DNA of 64,000 bases from Marinomonas aquiplantarum (GCF_003314975.1 NZ_QNRF01000009.1:78231-142230), one strand, 5' to 3'; positions 27,085-37,290 are shown, numbered from the stretch's first letter. The notes: generated by a model not told the origin, from the sequence alone. Translations and numbers: made by a program.

Positions 27085-28602
27085 TCAGCTCGATAAAGCA
27101 GAAGTCAATGTCTTCTCCATTTTACGGTAACTGAGGGATTCCATTAAATGCGCTCTCGTCACAGAGGTGTCATTTAAGTCCGCCAAGGTTAAGGCGACTT
27201 TTAATACTCGATGATACGCTCGTGCAGACAGTTTTAGTGTGTCTAAGGCTTGTTGCATGAAGCGTTTATCCTCTTCACTTAGGGCGCAAATGGCTTCTAG
27301 TTGACGACCACTTAACAAGGCATTTTGGACTCCTTGTCGAGCCCTTTGTCGCGCCACCGCCTGCTCTACCCTCAAGCGAATACTGTCGCTTGACTCGCCC
27401 TCTTCCTGCGCATTCACCAACACATCAGACGGCAATGGCGGCACTTCCACATGCAAATCAATACGGTCCAAAAAAGGCGCTGAAAGCTTCTTTAAATACT
27501 TTTGACTGGCACTGGATTGATAATAATCTTGCTCTCCACGATACGCCTCGTTACTGGCATTCATCGCGGCGACCAATTGGAATCTAGCAGGAAAAGTCAC
27601 CTGCCCACGAGCCCGAGAAATATGCACTTCGCCATTCTCTAAAGGCTCACGTAACACTTCCAACACTTTACGATCAAACTCAGGTAGTTCATCTAAAAAT
27701 AATACGCCACAATGTGCGAGCGACGCTTCGCCAGGTTTGGGGATTGAGCCACCGCCCACCAAAGCCGCCGCCGAACAGGAATGATGAGGCGAACGGAACG
27801 GTCGCTCAGACCAATGCCAATCTTGTCCCATTTTACGACCCGCCACAGATTGCACCGACGCTACAGACAAGGCTTCCGCTTCGGTCATTTGTGGCATGAT
27901 ACTCGGCAACCGAGAGGCCAACATGGTTTTCCCAGTGCCTGCAGGACCGATAAACAACAGATTATGACCACCAGCAGCTGCCACTTCTAACGCTCGTCTT
28001 GCTTGATATTGTCCTTTCACATCGCGCATATCTTTAAACACTTGGCGTACAGAAAGATCCGTTTCAGGACGCCCCTGACAAAGAGGCAAGGCCGTTTGCT
28101 GAAGTAAATGTGCCGTCACTTGCGTTAAATGTTTAGCAAACACGGAGTGACCTTCTACCAGTGCAGCTTCCGCTTGATTATCTGCCGGAAGAATCAGTTG
28201 TCGATTCGATTGGTGACAAGCGATCGCTGATGGTAATAAACCGGAAACTCCCCGAATATCACCAGATAACGCCAACTCACCAATGAACTCCGTATCACCT
28301 AGATTTAACTCTCCGAGCTGTCCAGATGCTACCAGCACACTAATAGCAATCGCTAAATCATAGCGTCCACCTTCTTTAGGCAAGTCAGCTGGCGCGAGGT
28401 TAATCGTGACTCGGCGAGTAGGGAACTCAAAATGACTGTTGATAATGGCACTGCGTACTCTATCTTTGGATTCTCGAACGGCTGCTTCAGGTAAACCCAC
28501 AATATTAAGAGAAGGCAAACCATTGGAAATGTGAGTTTCGACAGTAACAAGAGGGGACGCCACACCCACACGGGCACGACTGTAGATAGTAGCTAAACTC
28601 AT
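27085..28602 (-). CDS. comM: YifB/ComM family Mg chelatase-like AAA ATPase
   Basis: A 505-residue protein started at 28602, with AAGGAGTGATC directly before the ATG; an in-frame start 60 bases upstream is unsupported. The N-terminal Lon-like S5 domain (ATIYSRARVGVASPLVTVET, then GLPEAAVRESKDRVRSA) precedes the Mg-chelatase AAA+ core. The core has GPAGTGKTML near 212, GVLFLDELPEF near 298 and the lid helices at the C-terminus (SARAYHRVLKVALTLADL). In Vibrio and Haemophilus, ComM is a hexameric helicase aiding branch migration during natural transformation. The same role is likely here. Confidence 0.9.
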   Translation of the reverse strand: MSLATIYSRARVGVASPLVTVETHISNGLPSLNIVGLPEAAVRESKDRVRSAIINSHFEFPTRRVTINLAPADLPKEGGRYDLAIAISVLVASGQLGELNLGDTEFIGELALSGDIRGVSGLLPSAIACHQSNRQLILPADNQAEAALVEGHSVFAKHLTQVTAHLLQQTALPLCQGRPETDLSVRQVFKDMRDVKGQYQARRALEVAAAGGHNLLFIGPAGTGKTMLASRLPSIMPQMTEAEALSVASVQSVAGRKMGQDWHWSERPFRSPHHSCSAAALVGGGSIPKPGEASLAHCGVLFLDELPEFDRKVLEVLREPLENGEVHISRARGQVTFPARFQLVAAMNASNEAYRGEQDYYQSSASQKYLKKLSAPFLDRIDLHVEVPPLPSDVLVNAQEEGESSDSIRLRVEQAVARQRARQGVQNALLSGRQLEAICALSEEDKRFMQQALDTLKLSARAYHRVLKVALTLADLNDTSVTRAHLMESLSYRKMEKTLTSALSS

Positions 28603-28730
28603 GATCACTCCTTGATCGTTTGGTAATATTCTCGCTAGGTCATCTAACTTAGCGTTTGTCACGTATTCATAACGACTTACGTCTTACTTTTGGAACAACA
28701 AGTTAACAACGCCGGATAACAGGATGAACC

Positions 28731-28952
28731 ATGTCAAAGCATCAAATTAACCCGAATAAATTATTACTCTCTAAATGGACATCCCATTCACCACAACAAA
28801 AGGAAAAACATTTTATTGTGACTGAACTCATCCGTGATGAGGACGACAAGGTAATCGAGTGTGTATTGGAGGCTGTCATCAATCACCAACAATATAGATT
28901 ACCTTGGCAATCCCTCAGCTCAAAGGCCCTGTGGCAGCAAGGCTGGAAATGA
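28731..28952 (+). CDS. TIGR02450 family Trp-rich small protein
   Basis: A 73-residue protein with the family opening INPNKLLLSKWTSHSPQQKE, followed by HFIVTELIRDED and tryptophans near 59 and 68-72. The family is common in marine bacteria and cyanobacteria and has no assigned function. It ends two bases from the convergent ubiK gene. Confidence 0.8.
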   Translation: MSKHQINPNKLLLSKWTSHSPQQKEKHFIVTELIRDEDDKVIECVLEAVINHQQYRLPWQSLSSKALWQQGWK

Positions 28953-28954
28953 GC

Positions 28955-29194
28955 TTATTGATCGGTTTCCAACTCTGCCAGACGCGCTTCCAAAGCGGCC
29001 AGTTTCTCTCGGTATTTAGCCAACATCGCCGCCTGCACTTCAAACTCTTCGCGAGTCACTAGGTCCATTTTGCTTAACGTGGTCTGCGCCACTTGATGCA
29101 ACTGAGCTTGAATCTCTTCTTTTGGCAGCTTCCCTAAGGTTTCCGCTGCCTGCTCCAAACCAGTGCCTAACTGTTTAATAAATTGATCAATCAT
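28955..29194 (-). CDS. ubiK: Ubiquinone biosynthesis accessory factor UbiK
   Basis: A 79-residue protein of the BMFP/YqiC family. An amphipathic N-terminal helix (MIDQFIKQLGTGLEQAAETL) is followed by a C-terminal coiled coil (VTREEFEVQAAMLAKYREKL, then ALEARLAELE). UbiK assists aerobic ubiquinone synthesis as part of the soluble Ubi complex with UbiJ. The length and the VTREEFEVQ motif fit well. Confidence 0.88.
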   Translation of the reverse strand: MIDQFIKQLGTGLEQAAETLGKLPKEEIQAQLHQVAQTTLSKMDLVTREEFEVQAAMLAKYREKLAALEARLAELETDQ

Positions 29195-30009
<815 letters not shown>

Positions 30010-30046
30010 TACGGTTCGAATATTTTAGCCTTTAGGGGGGCGAAAC

Positions 30047-31309
30047 ATGCAAGATCAAATTTTTCACTTACAATATGCCATGGACACCTTCTACTTCTTG
30101 GTGTGTGGTGCACTGGTTATGTGGATGGCAGCGGGATTTGCCATGTTGGAAGCAGGTTTAGTACGTGCTAAAAACACCACTGAAATCCTAACAAAGAACG
30201 TCGCGCTATTTGCGATCTCTTGTATTATGTACCTAGTTTGCGGTTACTCAATCATGTACGGCGGTACTTGGTTCCTAACAGGTATTCAAGATGTAGACGT
30301 TGCTTCTACTTTAACTGACTTTGCTGGCCGTGATGGCGGTTTTGAAGGCGGTTCTATTTACTCTGGCGCTTCTGACTTCTTCTTCCAAGTGGTATTCGTA
30401 GCAACCGCTATGTCTATCGTTTCTGGTGCTGTTGCTGAGCGTATGAAACTGTGGTCTTTCCTAATCTTCGCCGTGGTTATGACAGCGTTCATCTACCCAA
30501 TGGAAGGTTCTTGGACTTGGGGTGGCAACGATGTATTCGGTATGTTCAACCTAGGCGACTTAGGTTTCTCTGACTTTGCAGGTTCTGGTATCGTTCACAT
30601 GGCCGGTGCTGCAGCAGCGCTTGCTGGTGTGCTTGTACTTGGTGCTCGTAAAGGCAAATACGGTCCTAACGGTGAAGTACGTGCCATTCCTGGTGCTAAC
30701 CTACCACTAGCAACACTAGGTACTTTCATCCTTTGGATGGGTTGGTTCGGTTTCAACGGTGGTTCTGTACTGAAACTAGGCGACATCGCTAACGCTAACT
30801 CTGTTGCAATGGTCTTCCTAAACACAAACGCCGCTGCAGCTGGTGGTGCGATTGGTGCTCTTCTTCTAGCTCGCATCCTATTCGGTAAAGCGGACCTTAC
30901 AATGCTACTTAACGGTGCACTAGCAGGTTTGGTTGCGATCACGGCAGAGCCTTCTACGCCTTCTGCTCTAGGTGCGACGTTAATCGGTGTTGTTGGTGGT
31001 CTGATCGTTGTGATGTCTATCCTAACACTTGATAAGCTAAAAATTGATGATCCAGTTGGTGCTATCTCTGTTCACGGTGTTGTGGGTATTTGGGGTCTAC
31101 TAGCTGTGCCACTAACCAATGACGGTGCAAGCTTCAGCGGTCAAATCATCGGTGCATTAACTATCTTCGTCTGGGTATTCGTAACAAGCTTGGTAGTTTG
31201 GTTAATCATCAAAGCTATCATGGGTGTTCGTGTCAGCGAAGAAGAAGAATACGAAGGTGTTGATCTATCTGAATGTGGTATGGAAGCGTACCCAGAATTC
31301 AAGAAATAA
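30047..31309 (+). CDS. amtB: Ammonium transporter AmtB
   Basis: A 420-residue trimeric inner-membrane ammonium channel with 11 transmembrane helices. The twin-histidine pore motif is present as SGIVHMAGAAAAL near 185 and SVHGVVGIWG near 343. It begins without a long signal peptide (MQDQIFHLQYAMDTFYFLVC). Codon use is biased towards a small set (many ggt, gct, cta), which suggests high expression. It is co-transcribed with glnK and ends at an intrinsic terminator. Confidence 0.95.
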   Translation: MQDQIFHLQYAMDTFYFLVCGALVMWMAAGFAMLEAGLVRAKNTTEILTKNVALFAISCIMYLVCGYSIMYGGTWFLTGIQDVDVASTLTDFAGRDGGFEGGSIYSGASDFFFQVVFVATAMSIVSGAVAERMKLWSFLIFAVVMTAFIYPMEGSWTWGGNDVFGMFNLGDLGFSDFAGSGIVHMAGAAAALAGVLVLGARKGKYGPNGEVRAIPGANLPLATLGTFILWMGWFGFNGGSVLKLGDIANANSVAMVFLNTNAAAAGGAIGALLLARILFGKADLTMLLNGALAGLVAITAEPSTPSALGATLIGVVGGLIVVMSILTLDKLKIDDPVGAISVHGVVGIWGLLAVPLTNDGASFSGQIIGALTIFVWVFVTSLVVWLIIKAIMGVRVSEEEEYEGVDLSECGMEAYPEFKK

Positions 31310-31346
31310 GACCTTTAAACTATCTCTTACTTAACTCAGTAAGATC

Positions 31347-31372
31347 AAAACCCTCGCTTCGGCGGGGGTTTT
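31347..31372 (+). terminator. Rho-independent terminator after amtB
   Basis: An 11-pair stem (AAAACCCTCGC with GCGGGGGTTTT, one G-U) closes on a TTCG-type tetraloop. T-rich sequence follows, 38 bases after the amtB stop. Confidence 0.88.
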
Positions 31373-31485
31373 CTATTTTGGGAAATTAAAACCGAGGGAT
31401 TGAAAAGAAATTTTAACGCCTTATCACTTAATACACGTTATTATCAGATTTTATCGAGGACAAAGCTCAAAGGGGCTTAGCTATC

Positions 31486-33015
31486 ATGCGTGAAGATTTA
31501 CATTTAAAAATTCGCAACATCACCAATCAAGATTACACCCAAGTCAAAACCCTAATGGATAAGGTCTACCACGACATTGGTGGCGCTTGGCCTGAGCACA
31601 CTATTCACAAACTGATTAAAGACTTTCCCGAAGGCCAGATCTGTTTAGAAGATCACGGTGAAATTGTCGGCATTGCCCTCTCAGTGCAAGTCAACTATCA
31701 GCGTTTCAGTAACCCACATACATACGATGATTTAGTGGACCAAAAAGAAAACATTCTTAACGATCGTCTTGGTGATGCCATGTACGGCCTAGATGTTTTA
31801 ATCGCACCAGAATACCGAGGTTATCGTCTCGGTCGTCGTTTATACGAAGCACGAAAAGAACTGTGCCGTCAGCACAACTTACGTGCCATTCTAGCTGGTG
31901 GCCGCATTCCAAGTTACCATGAACATGCCCATGAAATGACACCGGCCGAATACCTAGAAGCGGTGCGTGAACGTAAGATTTATGACCCCATTCTCACCTT
32001 CCAGCTTTCCAACGATTTCCAAGTAACTCGCTTAATGAAGCGTTATTTGCCAGAAGATGAAAAGTCCCAAGGTTACGCCACTCTTCTAGAATGGAAAAAC
32101 ATCTTTTTTGCACCGGAAACCACCGTCATAAAATCCAGAAAGACACAGGTTCGAATCGGTGCGATTCAATGGCAAATGCGTGAAGTAGAAAGTGTCGATG
32201 AACTGCTCACACAAGTAGAATATTTTGTCGATGCTGTATCCGACTATAAGAGTGACTTTGTCCTGTTTCCGGAATTTTTCAACGCCCCTTTAATTGGCTT
32301 GAGTCCAGATCAAAGTAACCAAACGGAAGCGATCCGTTTTCTTGCCAGCTTCACAGAACGTTTTAAAAATGAAATGTCACAACTGGCGGTGAGTTACAAC
32401 ATTAACGTGATTACTGGCTCCATGCCCTTGATGGAAGATGACATTCTCTACAACGTCAGTTATCTATGCCGTCGAGATGGTACTGTCGAAGAACAAAAGA
32501 AAATCCACATCACCCCCCATGAACGTCGTGACTGGATTATTGAAGGGGGTAACGACCTCAAAGTCTTTGATACTGACGCAGGTCGAGTGGGTATTTTGAT
32601 TTGTTATGACGTGGAATTCCCTGAATTAGGCCGCTTACTGGCATCACAAGACATGGACATTCTATTCGTTCCTTTCTGGACGGACACCAAGAATGGTTAC
32701 CTTCGTGTTCGCCGCTGTGCGCAAGCACGTGCCATTGAAAACGAATGTTATGTGGTCATTTGTGGTAGCTGTGGCAACCTGCCTCAGGTAGAAAACCTAG
32801 ACATCCAGTATGCCCAAAGTTCAGTGTTTTCACCGTCTGACTTCTCCTATCCACACGATGCTGTGATGGCGGAAACCACTCCCAATACAGAGATGATCAT
32901 GTTCTCGGATTTGGACCTAGATAAACTCAAACTGACACGCAGCGAAGGCTCTGTGAACAATTTGAAAGACCGCCGAACAGACTTGTATTCGCTGAATTGG
33001 AAGCATACTAAGTAA
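31486..33015 (+). CDS. Bifunctional GNAT acetyltransferase / carbon-nitrogen hydrolase fusion
   Basis: A 509-residue cytosolic fusion. Residues about 5-190 form a GNAT domain with the acetyl-CoA loop YRGYRLGRRLYEAR near 108-121. Residues about 220-490 form a nitrilase-superfamily amidase with the Glu-Lys-Cys triad: LFPEFFNAP, EEQKKIHITPHE, and C373 in GILICYDVEFPE. The family is widespread but its substrate is unknown. The fusion may remove an amide and acylate the freed amine, or act on linked metabolites, which is inference. It is a single gene between the amtB terminator and radA. Confidence 0.88.
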   Translation: MREDLHLKIRNITNQDYTQVKTLMDKVYHDIGGAWPEHTIHKLIKDFPEGQICLEDHGEIVGIALSVQVNYQRFSNPHTYDDLVDQKENILNDRLGDAMYGLDVLIAPEYRGYRLGRRLYEARKELCRQHNLRAILAGGRIPSYHEHAHEMTPAEYLEAVRERKIYDPILTFQLSNDFQVTRLMKRYLPEDEKSQGYATLLEWKNIFFAPETTVIKSRKTQVRIGAIQWQMREVESVDELLTQVEYFVDAVSDYKSDFVLFPEFFNAPLIGLSPDQSNQTEAIRFLASFTERFKNEMSQLAVSYNINVITGSMPLMEDDILYNVSYLCRRDGTVEEQKKIHITPHERRDWIIEGGNDLKVFDTDAGRVGILICYDVEFPELGRLLASQDMDILFVPFWTDTKNGYLRVRRCAQARAIENECYVVICGSCGNLPQVENLDIQYAQSSVFSPSDFSYPHDAVMAETTPNTEMIMFSDLDLDKLKLTRSEGSVNNLKDRRTDLYSLNWKHTK

Positions 33016-33095
33016 GGTTTCAGCTGTGATAACATGGACGTTATTTTCAATAAGCTGGGGAATAAACCCAGCGGAATTATGACAAAGAGAATCTA

Positions 33096-34481
33096 ATGGC
33101 TAAAGCAAAAACCGCCTTTGTGTGTAATGAATGCGGCGCAGATTACGCGAAATGGCAAGGGCAGTGCCAAGCGTGTGGCGCGTGGAATTCGCTCTCTGAA
33201 ATTCGCCTAACCTCTGGTAAAACCTCCGCTCGAGTGGCCGCAAGCCAAGACGCACGAACATTAGGTTATGCTGGTGCTACAACTGGCATTCAAAATTTAT
33301 CTGATGTGGATCTCGGTGACGTGCCTCGCTTTAGTTCCGGTGCCAGTGAATTTGATCGCGTTTTAGGTGGCGGTTTAGTCCCTGGCGGTGTGGTCTTGAT
33401 TGGCGGCCATCCAGGCGCAGGGAAAAGTACCTTATTGCTGCAAACCATGTGTTGGCTAGCGCAACAACAAACGGCGCTGTATGTCACGGGGGAAGAATCC
33501 TTACAACAAGTCGCCATGCGGGCCAATCGTCTTGGTTTACCAACGCAAAACCTAAAGATGCTATCGGAAACCAATGTAGAAGCCATTATGACCGTAGCGC
33601 AGCAGGTTAACCCAAAAGTCATTGTCATTGACTCGATCCAAGTCATGCACCTTGATGGCATTGAGTCTGCACCTGGCAGTGTGTCACAAGTTCGCGAAAG
33701 TGCTGCGGTATTAACGCGTTTTGCCAAACAAACTCAAACTGCTGTCCTGTTAGTTGGGCACGTTACCAAAGACGGCACTCTAGCTGGCCCTAAAGTCTTA
33801 GAGCACATGGTGGATTGCTCCGTGCTACTGGAAGGCTCAGAGGATTCACGCTTTCGTACTCTACGTGGTATGAAGAACCGTTTTGGCGCGATCAATGAAC
33901 TAGGCGTGTTTGCGATGATGGAAAACGGTTTAAAGGAAGTCAAAAACCCCAGCTCCATCTTTTTAAACCGCAGCAATCAACCTGCCGCTGGCAGTTTAGT
34001 GATGGTGGTGTGGGAAGGCACACGTCCTTTGCTAGTGGAGCTGCAAGCCTTAGTCGATGATTCTGCCCTTGGCAATCCGCGTCGTGTCACTGTTGGTTTT
34101 GATCATAATCGCTTAGCCATGCTATTGGCCGTCCTACACAAACATGGTGGTCTACTAACCTCTGATCAAGATGTGTACCTAAATGTCGTAGGCGGTGTGA
34201 AAGTATTAGAAACCAGCGCCGATTTAGCTGCTATTGCCGCCGTTGTATCCAGTTTCCGTGATCAAATACTGCCTCACGATCTCGTTGTATTAGGAGAAGT
34301 GGGACTTTCTGGTGAGATTCGCCCAGTGCCCTCTGGCCAAGAGCGTATCAGTGAAGCGGCCAAACATGGCTTTACTAAAGCCGTGGTGCCAAAAGCGAAT
34401 TGCCCTAAGAAACCCATAGCAGGGATGGAAGTCATTGGTGTAGAACGTCTCTCTCAGGCGTTAGAAGCAATTTTTGGCTAA
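33096..34481 (+). CDS. radA: DNA repair protein RadA
   Basis: A 461-residue RecA-like branch-migration helicase. A zinc finger opens the protein (C10, C13, C24, C27). The core has Walker A GGHPGAGKST near 102, the RadA-specific MKNRFGA motif near 260, and a Lon-like C-terminal domain with LGEVGLSGEIRPV near 405. The length is standard. In other bacteria it processes recombination intermediates with RecA and supports transformation, as ComM does. Confidence 0.95.
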   Translation: MAKAKTAFVCNECGADYAKWQGQCQACGAWNSLSEIRLTSGKTSARVAASQDARTLGYAGATTGIQNLSDVDLGDVPRFSSGASEFDRVLGGGLVPGGVVLIGGHPGAGKSTLLLQTMCWLAQQQTALYVTGEESLQQVAMRANRLGLPTQNLKMLSETNVEAIMTVAQQVNPKVIVIDSIQVMHLDGIESAPGSVSQVRESAAVLTRFAKQTQTAVLLVGHVTKDGTLAGPKVLEHMVDCSVLLEGSEDSRFRTLRGMKNRFGAINELGVFAMMENGLKEVKNPSSIFLNRSNQPAAGSLVMVVWEGTRPLLVELQALVDDSALGNPRRVTVGFDHNRLAMLLAVLHKHGGLLTSDQDVYLNVVGGVKVLETSADLAAIAAVVSSFRDQILPHDLVVLGEVGLSGEIRPVPSGQERISEAAKHGFTKAVVPKANCPKKPIAGMEVIGVERLSQALEAIFG

Positions 34482-34508
34482 TCACAAGCGAATGGAATAA
34501 TGCACTGA

Positions 34509-34542
34509 TTGCCTGAGCCGAACTTGCATTTTGTTCAGGCAA
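34509..34542. other. Inverted repeat between radA and the DUF1289 gene
   Basis: Eight-base arms TTGCCTGA (34509-34516) and TCAGGCAA (34535-34542) lie in the gap between convergent genes. It lacks a T-run but is placed where a terminator is expected. Confidence 0.35.
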
Positions 34543-34565
34543 GTCATCCAACCGCGAAAATACGG

Positions 34566-34847
34566 TCAATTTAGCCCAGACAACAAATCCTCGGCAGGCT
34601 CATCCTCCATCCCATAAGGAAGCGCTTTGTCGGATTGGGCATCTAACCTTTCTTGACGGGCTTTTAACAAACGAACTCGGCGTTGTTTGCAAAGCTCTAA
34701 GATATGAAACCTTTCCTCGTTGGACAAAGTGAACCAGTGAAAACGTTCATCTCGACTTCGCAAACAACCTTTGCAAAACCCTTTAGCACTGTTTTCACAA
34801 ACGCCCTTGCAAGGGCTTTCAATGGCAAATAACTCGATTTGTTCCAT
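34566..34847 (-). CDS. DUF1289 domain-containing cysteine-rich protein
   Basis: A 93-residue protein when started at 34847; the upstream in-frame ATG pair at 34868/34865 lacks a ribosome site. Four cysteines (C13, C17, C25, C28 in SPCKGVCENSAKGFCKGC) match the DUF1289 pattern, thought to bind a metal or Fe-S cluster. RSRDERFHWFTLSNEERFHI follows as usual in the family. It comes 25 bases after the ClpP-like lipoprotein gene on the same strand. Function unknown. Confidence 0.82.
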   Translation of the reverse strand: MEQIELFAIESPCKGVCENSAKGFCKGCLRSRDERFHWFTLSNEERFHILELCKQRRVRLLKARQERLDAQSDKALPYGMEDEPAEDLLSGLN

Positions 34848-34871
34848 GTCGCCCCCACTCAACATCATGAT

Positions 34872-35477
34872 TTATTGCGTTGCGAGCTGCAGGTCATACA
34901 CTTCTTCTGGGGACAGAAAATACACCCTATCGGCCGGCGCAGCGGTCAGAGAAAACCAATAAAACCGCTCCGGCACGCCCATTTCCAAATAGAAGTTGAC
35001 GTACGTCGCGTGGATCGGATCCGCCACATTAGCACTGGAAGCATTAATACGAGTACCATCGGACCATGCATGAATACCAACACCCGCACCCGCACCTATG
35101 GTTCTCTCAATCCCCCCCAGAAATAAATCCACACCACCGGACAACACATAACCAGTGGGTGCAATGTGAGTGTTTAACCCTAAACGTCGAATTAAACGGG
35201 CACTGTCCATGGTGGCTTGCTGATCGATTGATCCCGGCACATCAACCAGCACCAAATCCGTTACATTGGGATGCTCTGCTAAAAAGTCAGTTAAGTCCAC
35301 CACCAAGTTACTGTCTAATACACCAGATAGATAGGCCGTATTTTCTTCCACTTCAAGGGATAAAGAGTCCGCTTCCAATATACTTTGATCATCGATCGTA
35401 GCGCAGGCGGTTAAGGAGGAAAAAACGACAAGAGATAGCCACTTCAGCACATTCGATAAAGGCGTTTCGGTTTTCAT
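34872..35477 (-). CDS. ClpP/crotonase-like lipoprotein (COG3904-like)
   Basis: A 201-residue lipoprotein when started at 35477, with lipobox LTAC and the modified cysteine near residue 25. The 35519 start would add 14 residues before the signal sequence. The mature part resembles ClpP-fold proteins: VTDLVLVDVPGSID, then GYVLSGGVDLFLGG with a serine in the nucleophile position, then GAGVGIHAWSDG with the expected histidine. This suggests a membrane-anchored serine hydrolase of the predicted periplasmic COG3904 group. Catalysis is not proven. Neither start has a strong ribosome site. Confidence 0.65.
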   Translation of the reverse strand: MKTETPLSNVLKWLSLVVFSSLTACATIDDQSILEADSLSLEVEENTAYLSGVLDSNLVVDLTDFLAEHPNVTDLVLVDVPGSIDQQATMDSARLIRRLGLNTHIAPTGYVLSGGVDLFLGGIERTIGAGAGVGIHAWSDGTRINASSANVADPIHATYVNFYLEMGVPERFYWFSLTAAPADRVYFLSPEEVYDLQLATQ

Positions 35478-35588
35478 AGGGTACTCAATGAACTCAACAT
35501 CTAAACTCGCTACCCTCATACTAGTTCAAAAAAACAGCACTTCCTAGTAAGTCACCGCCACATTGCTGAAAAATCGAACGTTTTTCAT

Positions 35589-35619
35589 AAAAAAAGACCG
35601 CTTACTTAAGTAAGCGGTC
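35589..35619 (-). terminator. Rho-independent terminator after mmsA
   Basis: A perfect palindromic stem, GACCGCTTACTTAAGTAAGC with the closing GGTC, is followed on the minus strand by seven T residues, about 45 bases beyond the mmsA stop. Confidence 0.9.
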
Positions 35620-35662
35620 AAACAAACACATTTCTATTAAATCGGTTAGAAATGTCCTGGGA

Positions 35663-37153
35663 CTAGGAAGGAAACGAAAAACTCTTACCTTCACGAACAC
35701 CGGCAGAAGGCCAACGCTGTGTGATGGTTTTACGCTTCGTATAAAAACGCACCGCATCAGGCCCATACGCATGCAGGTCACCAAATAAAGAGCGTTTCCA
35801 ACCACCAAAACTGTGATATGCCACAGGCACAGGTAAAGGGACATTAATCCCCACCATGCCAACTTCAATATGGTCAGAGAAATAACGTGCTGCCTCACCG
35901 TCACGGGTAAAGATACAAGTACCATTACCGTATTCGTGATCGTTAATTAAGGTCATGGCTTCTTCCATAGTCTCGACACGAACAACCTGTAAAACTGGCC
36001 CAAAAATCTCCTGCTGATAAGAATCCATCTCTTTGGTCACACCATCAATTAAGGTCGCACCAACGAAAAACCCCTTTTCATAACCTGCCACTTGCGGCTG
36101 ACGGCCATCGACAACAACAGTCGCACCTTGTTGTTCAGCACTGTTGATAAAACCAACCACCTTCTCTTTGTGTTCCTGAGTAATGACGGGGCCAAAATCG
36201 TTACTCTTGTCAGAGCATTCACCGACTTTTAATGGGGTCATAGCGTCTTTCATTTTCGCTACTAACTGATCACCTGCCGCTTGGCCAACCGCCACCGCCA
36301 CTGACAAAGCCATGCAACGCTCACCAGATGAACCAAATGCTGCGCCCAAAAGTTGGCTGACAACGTTGTCCATATCCGCATCAGGCATAACAATCGCGTG
36401 ATTTTTCGCGCCACCTAAGGCCTGACAGCGCTTACCATTGGCACTGGCTTTGCTGTAAATGTATTCCGCAATCGGCGTGGAACCTACAAAGCTCACCGCT
36501 TTCACTCGCTTGTCTTCCAATAAGGTATCCACGGCCACTTTATCGCCGTTCACCACATTAAAGACGCCCGCAGGCAAACCGGCTTCATGCAATAATTCAG
36601 CAATAAACAAAGCCGTACTTGGGTCTCGTTCAGAGGGTTTTAACACGAATGTGTTCCCACATACGATGGCCATAGGGAACATCCACAAAGGCACCATGGC
36701 AGGGAAATTAAAAGGGGTAATGCCCGCCACCACACCGAGTGGTTGGAATTCACTCCAAGAGTCAATGTTTGGACCCACATTTTTACTGAATTCACCCTTT
36801 AGTAATTCTGGGGCACCACAAGCGTATTCCACATTTTCAATACCACGCTGTAATTCACCAGCAGCGTCATGACAAATCTTGCCATGCTCTGCGCCAATCA
36901 ACTCACAAATTGTATCGGCATGCTTTTCCAACAAGGCTTTGTAATTGAACATAATACGTGCACGCTTCAGAGCGGGTGTATTTCGCCACTCAGGATACGC
37001 CGCTTGGGCGACAGCAATGGCTTCTTCTACGGTTTCACGAGGCGCAATGGCCACTTGCTTTGCGACTTCTCCTGTCGCTGGGTTAAACACGTCTTGCTTT
37101 CGCTCTGCTGCTGAAGAGGCTTCTCCGCCAATAAGGTGTCCGATCAATTGCAT
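35663..37153 (-). CDS. mmsA: CoA-acylating methylmalonate-semialdehyde dehydrogenase
   Basis: A 496-residue aldehyde dehydrogenase. It has the MmsA/IolA-specific opening HLIGGE, FNPATGEV, the GITPFNFPAMVPLWMFP motif near 145, QALGGAKNHAIVMPDAD near 248, which lacks the usual catalytic glutamate as expected for this family, and the nucleophile in GSSGERCMALS near 283. It converts methylmalonate semialdehyde to propionyl-CoA in valine or inositol breakdown, or malonate semialdehyde to acetyl-CoA in beta-alanine breakdown. Neither mmsB nor iol genes accompany it. A LysR-type gene is divergent. Confidence 0.92.
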   Translation of the reverse strand: MQLIGHLIGGEASSAAERKQDVFNPATGEVAKQVAIAPRETVEEAIAVAQAAYPEWRNTPALKRARIMFNYKALLEKHADTICELIGAEHGKICHDAAGELQRGIENVEYACGAPELLKGEFSKNVGPNIDSWSEFQPLGVVAGITPFNFPAMVPLWMFPMAIVCGNTFVLKPSERDPSTALFIAELLHEAGLPAGVFNVVNGDKVAVDTLLEDKRVKAVSFVGSTPIAEYIYSKASANGKRCQALGGAKNHAIVMPDADMDNVVSQLLGAAFGSSGERCMALSVAVAVGQAAGDQLVAKMKDAMTPLKVGECSDKSNDFGPVITQEHKEKVVGFINSAEQQGATVVVDGRQPQVAGYEKGFFVGATLIDGVTKEMDSYQQEIFGPVLQVVRVETMEEAMTLINDHEYGNGTCIFTRDGEAARYFSDHIEVGMVGINVPLPVPVAYHSFGGWKRSLFGDLHAYGPDAVRFYTKRKTITQRWPSAGVREGKSFSFPS

Positions 37154-37261
37154 AACAGCTCCATAACCTTGGGTAAAATTTAATGGCGAGTTTGATGTTT
37201 CAAAAAGCGCCCTATTGACGCTACTATGCCAATGGTAATAGATTATAAAAAGTCGATTCTA

Positions 37262-37290
37262 TTAACCCTTAGTTAAGTCTTAGGTTAACT
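37262..37290. promoter_or_regulatory. Repeat motif in the mmsA / LysR divergent region
   Basis: Eleven-base phased direct repeats CTTAGTTAAGT (37268-37278) and CTTAGGTTAACT (37279-37290) sit inside arms TTAACC (37262-37267) and GGTTAA (37283-37288). Placement about 40 bases before the LysR start makes it a candidate LysR-type operator. Confidence 0.4.
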
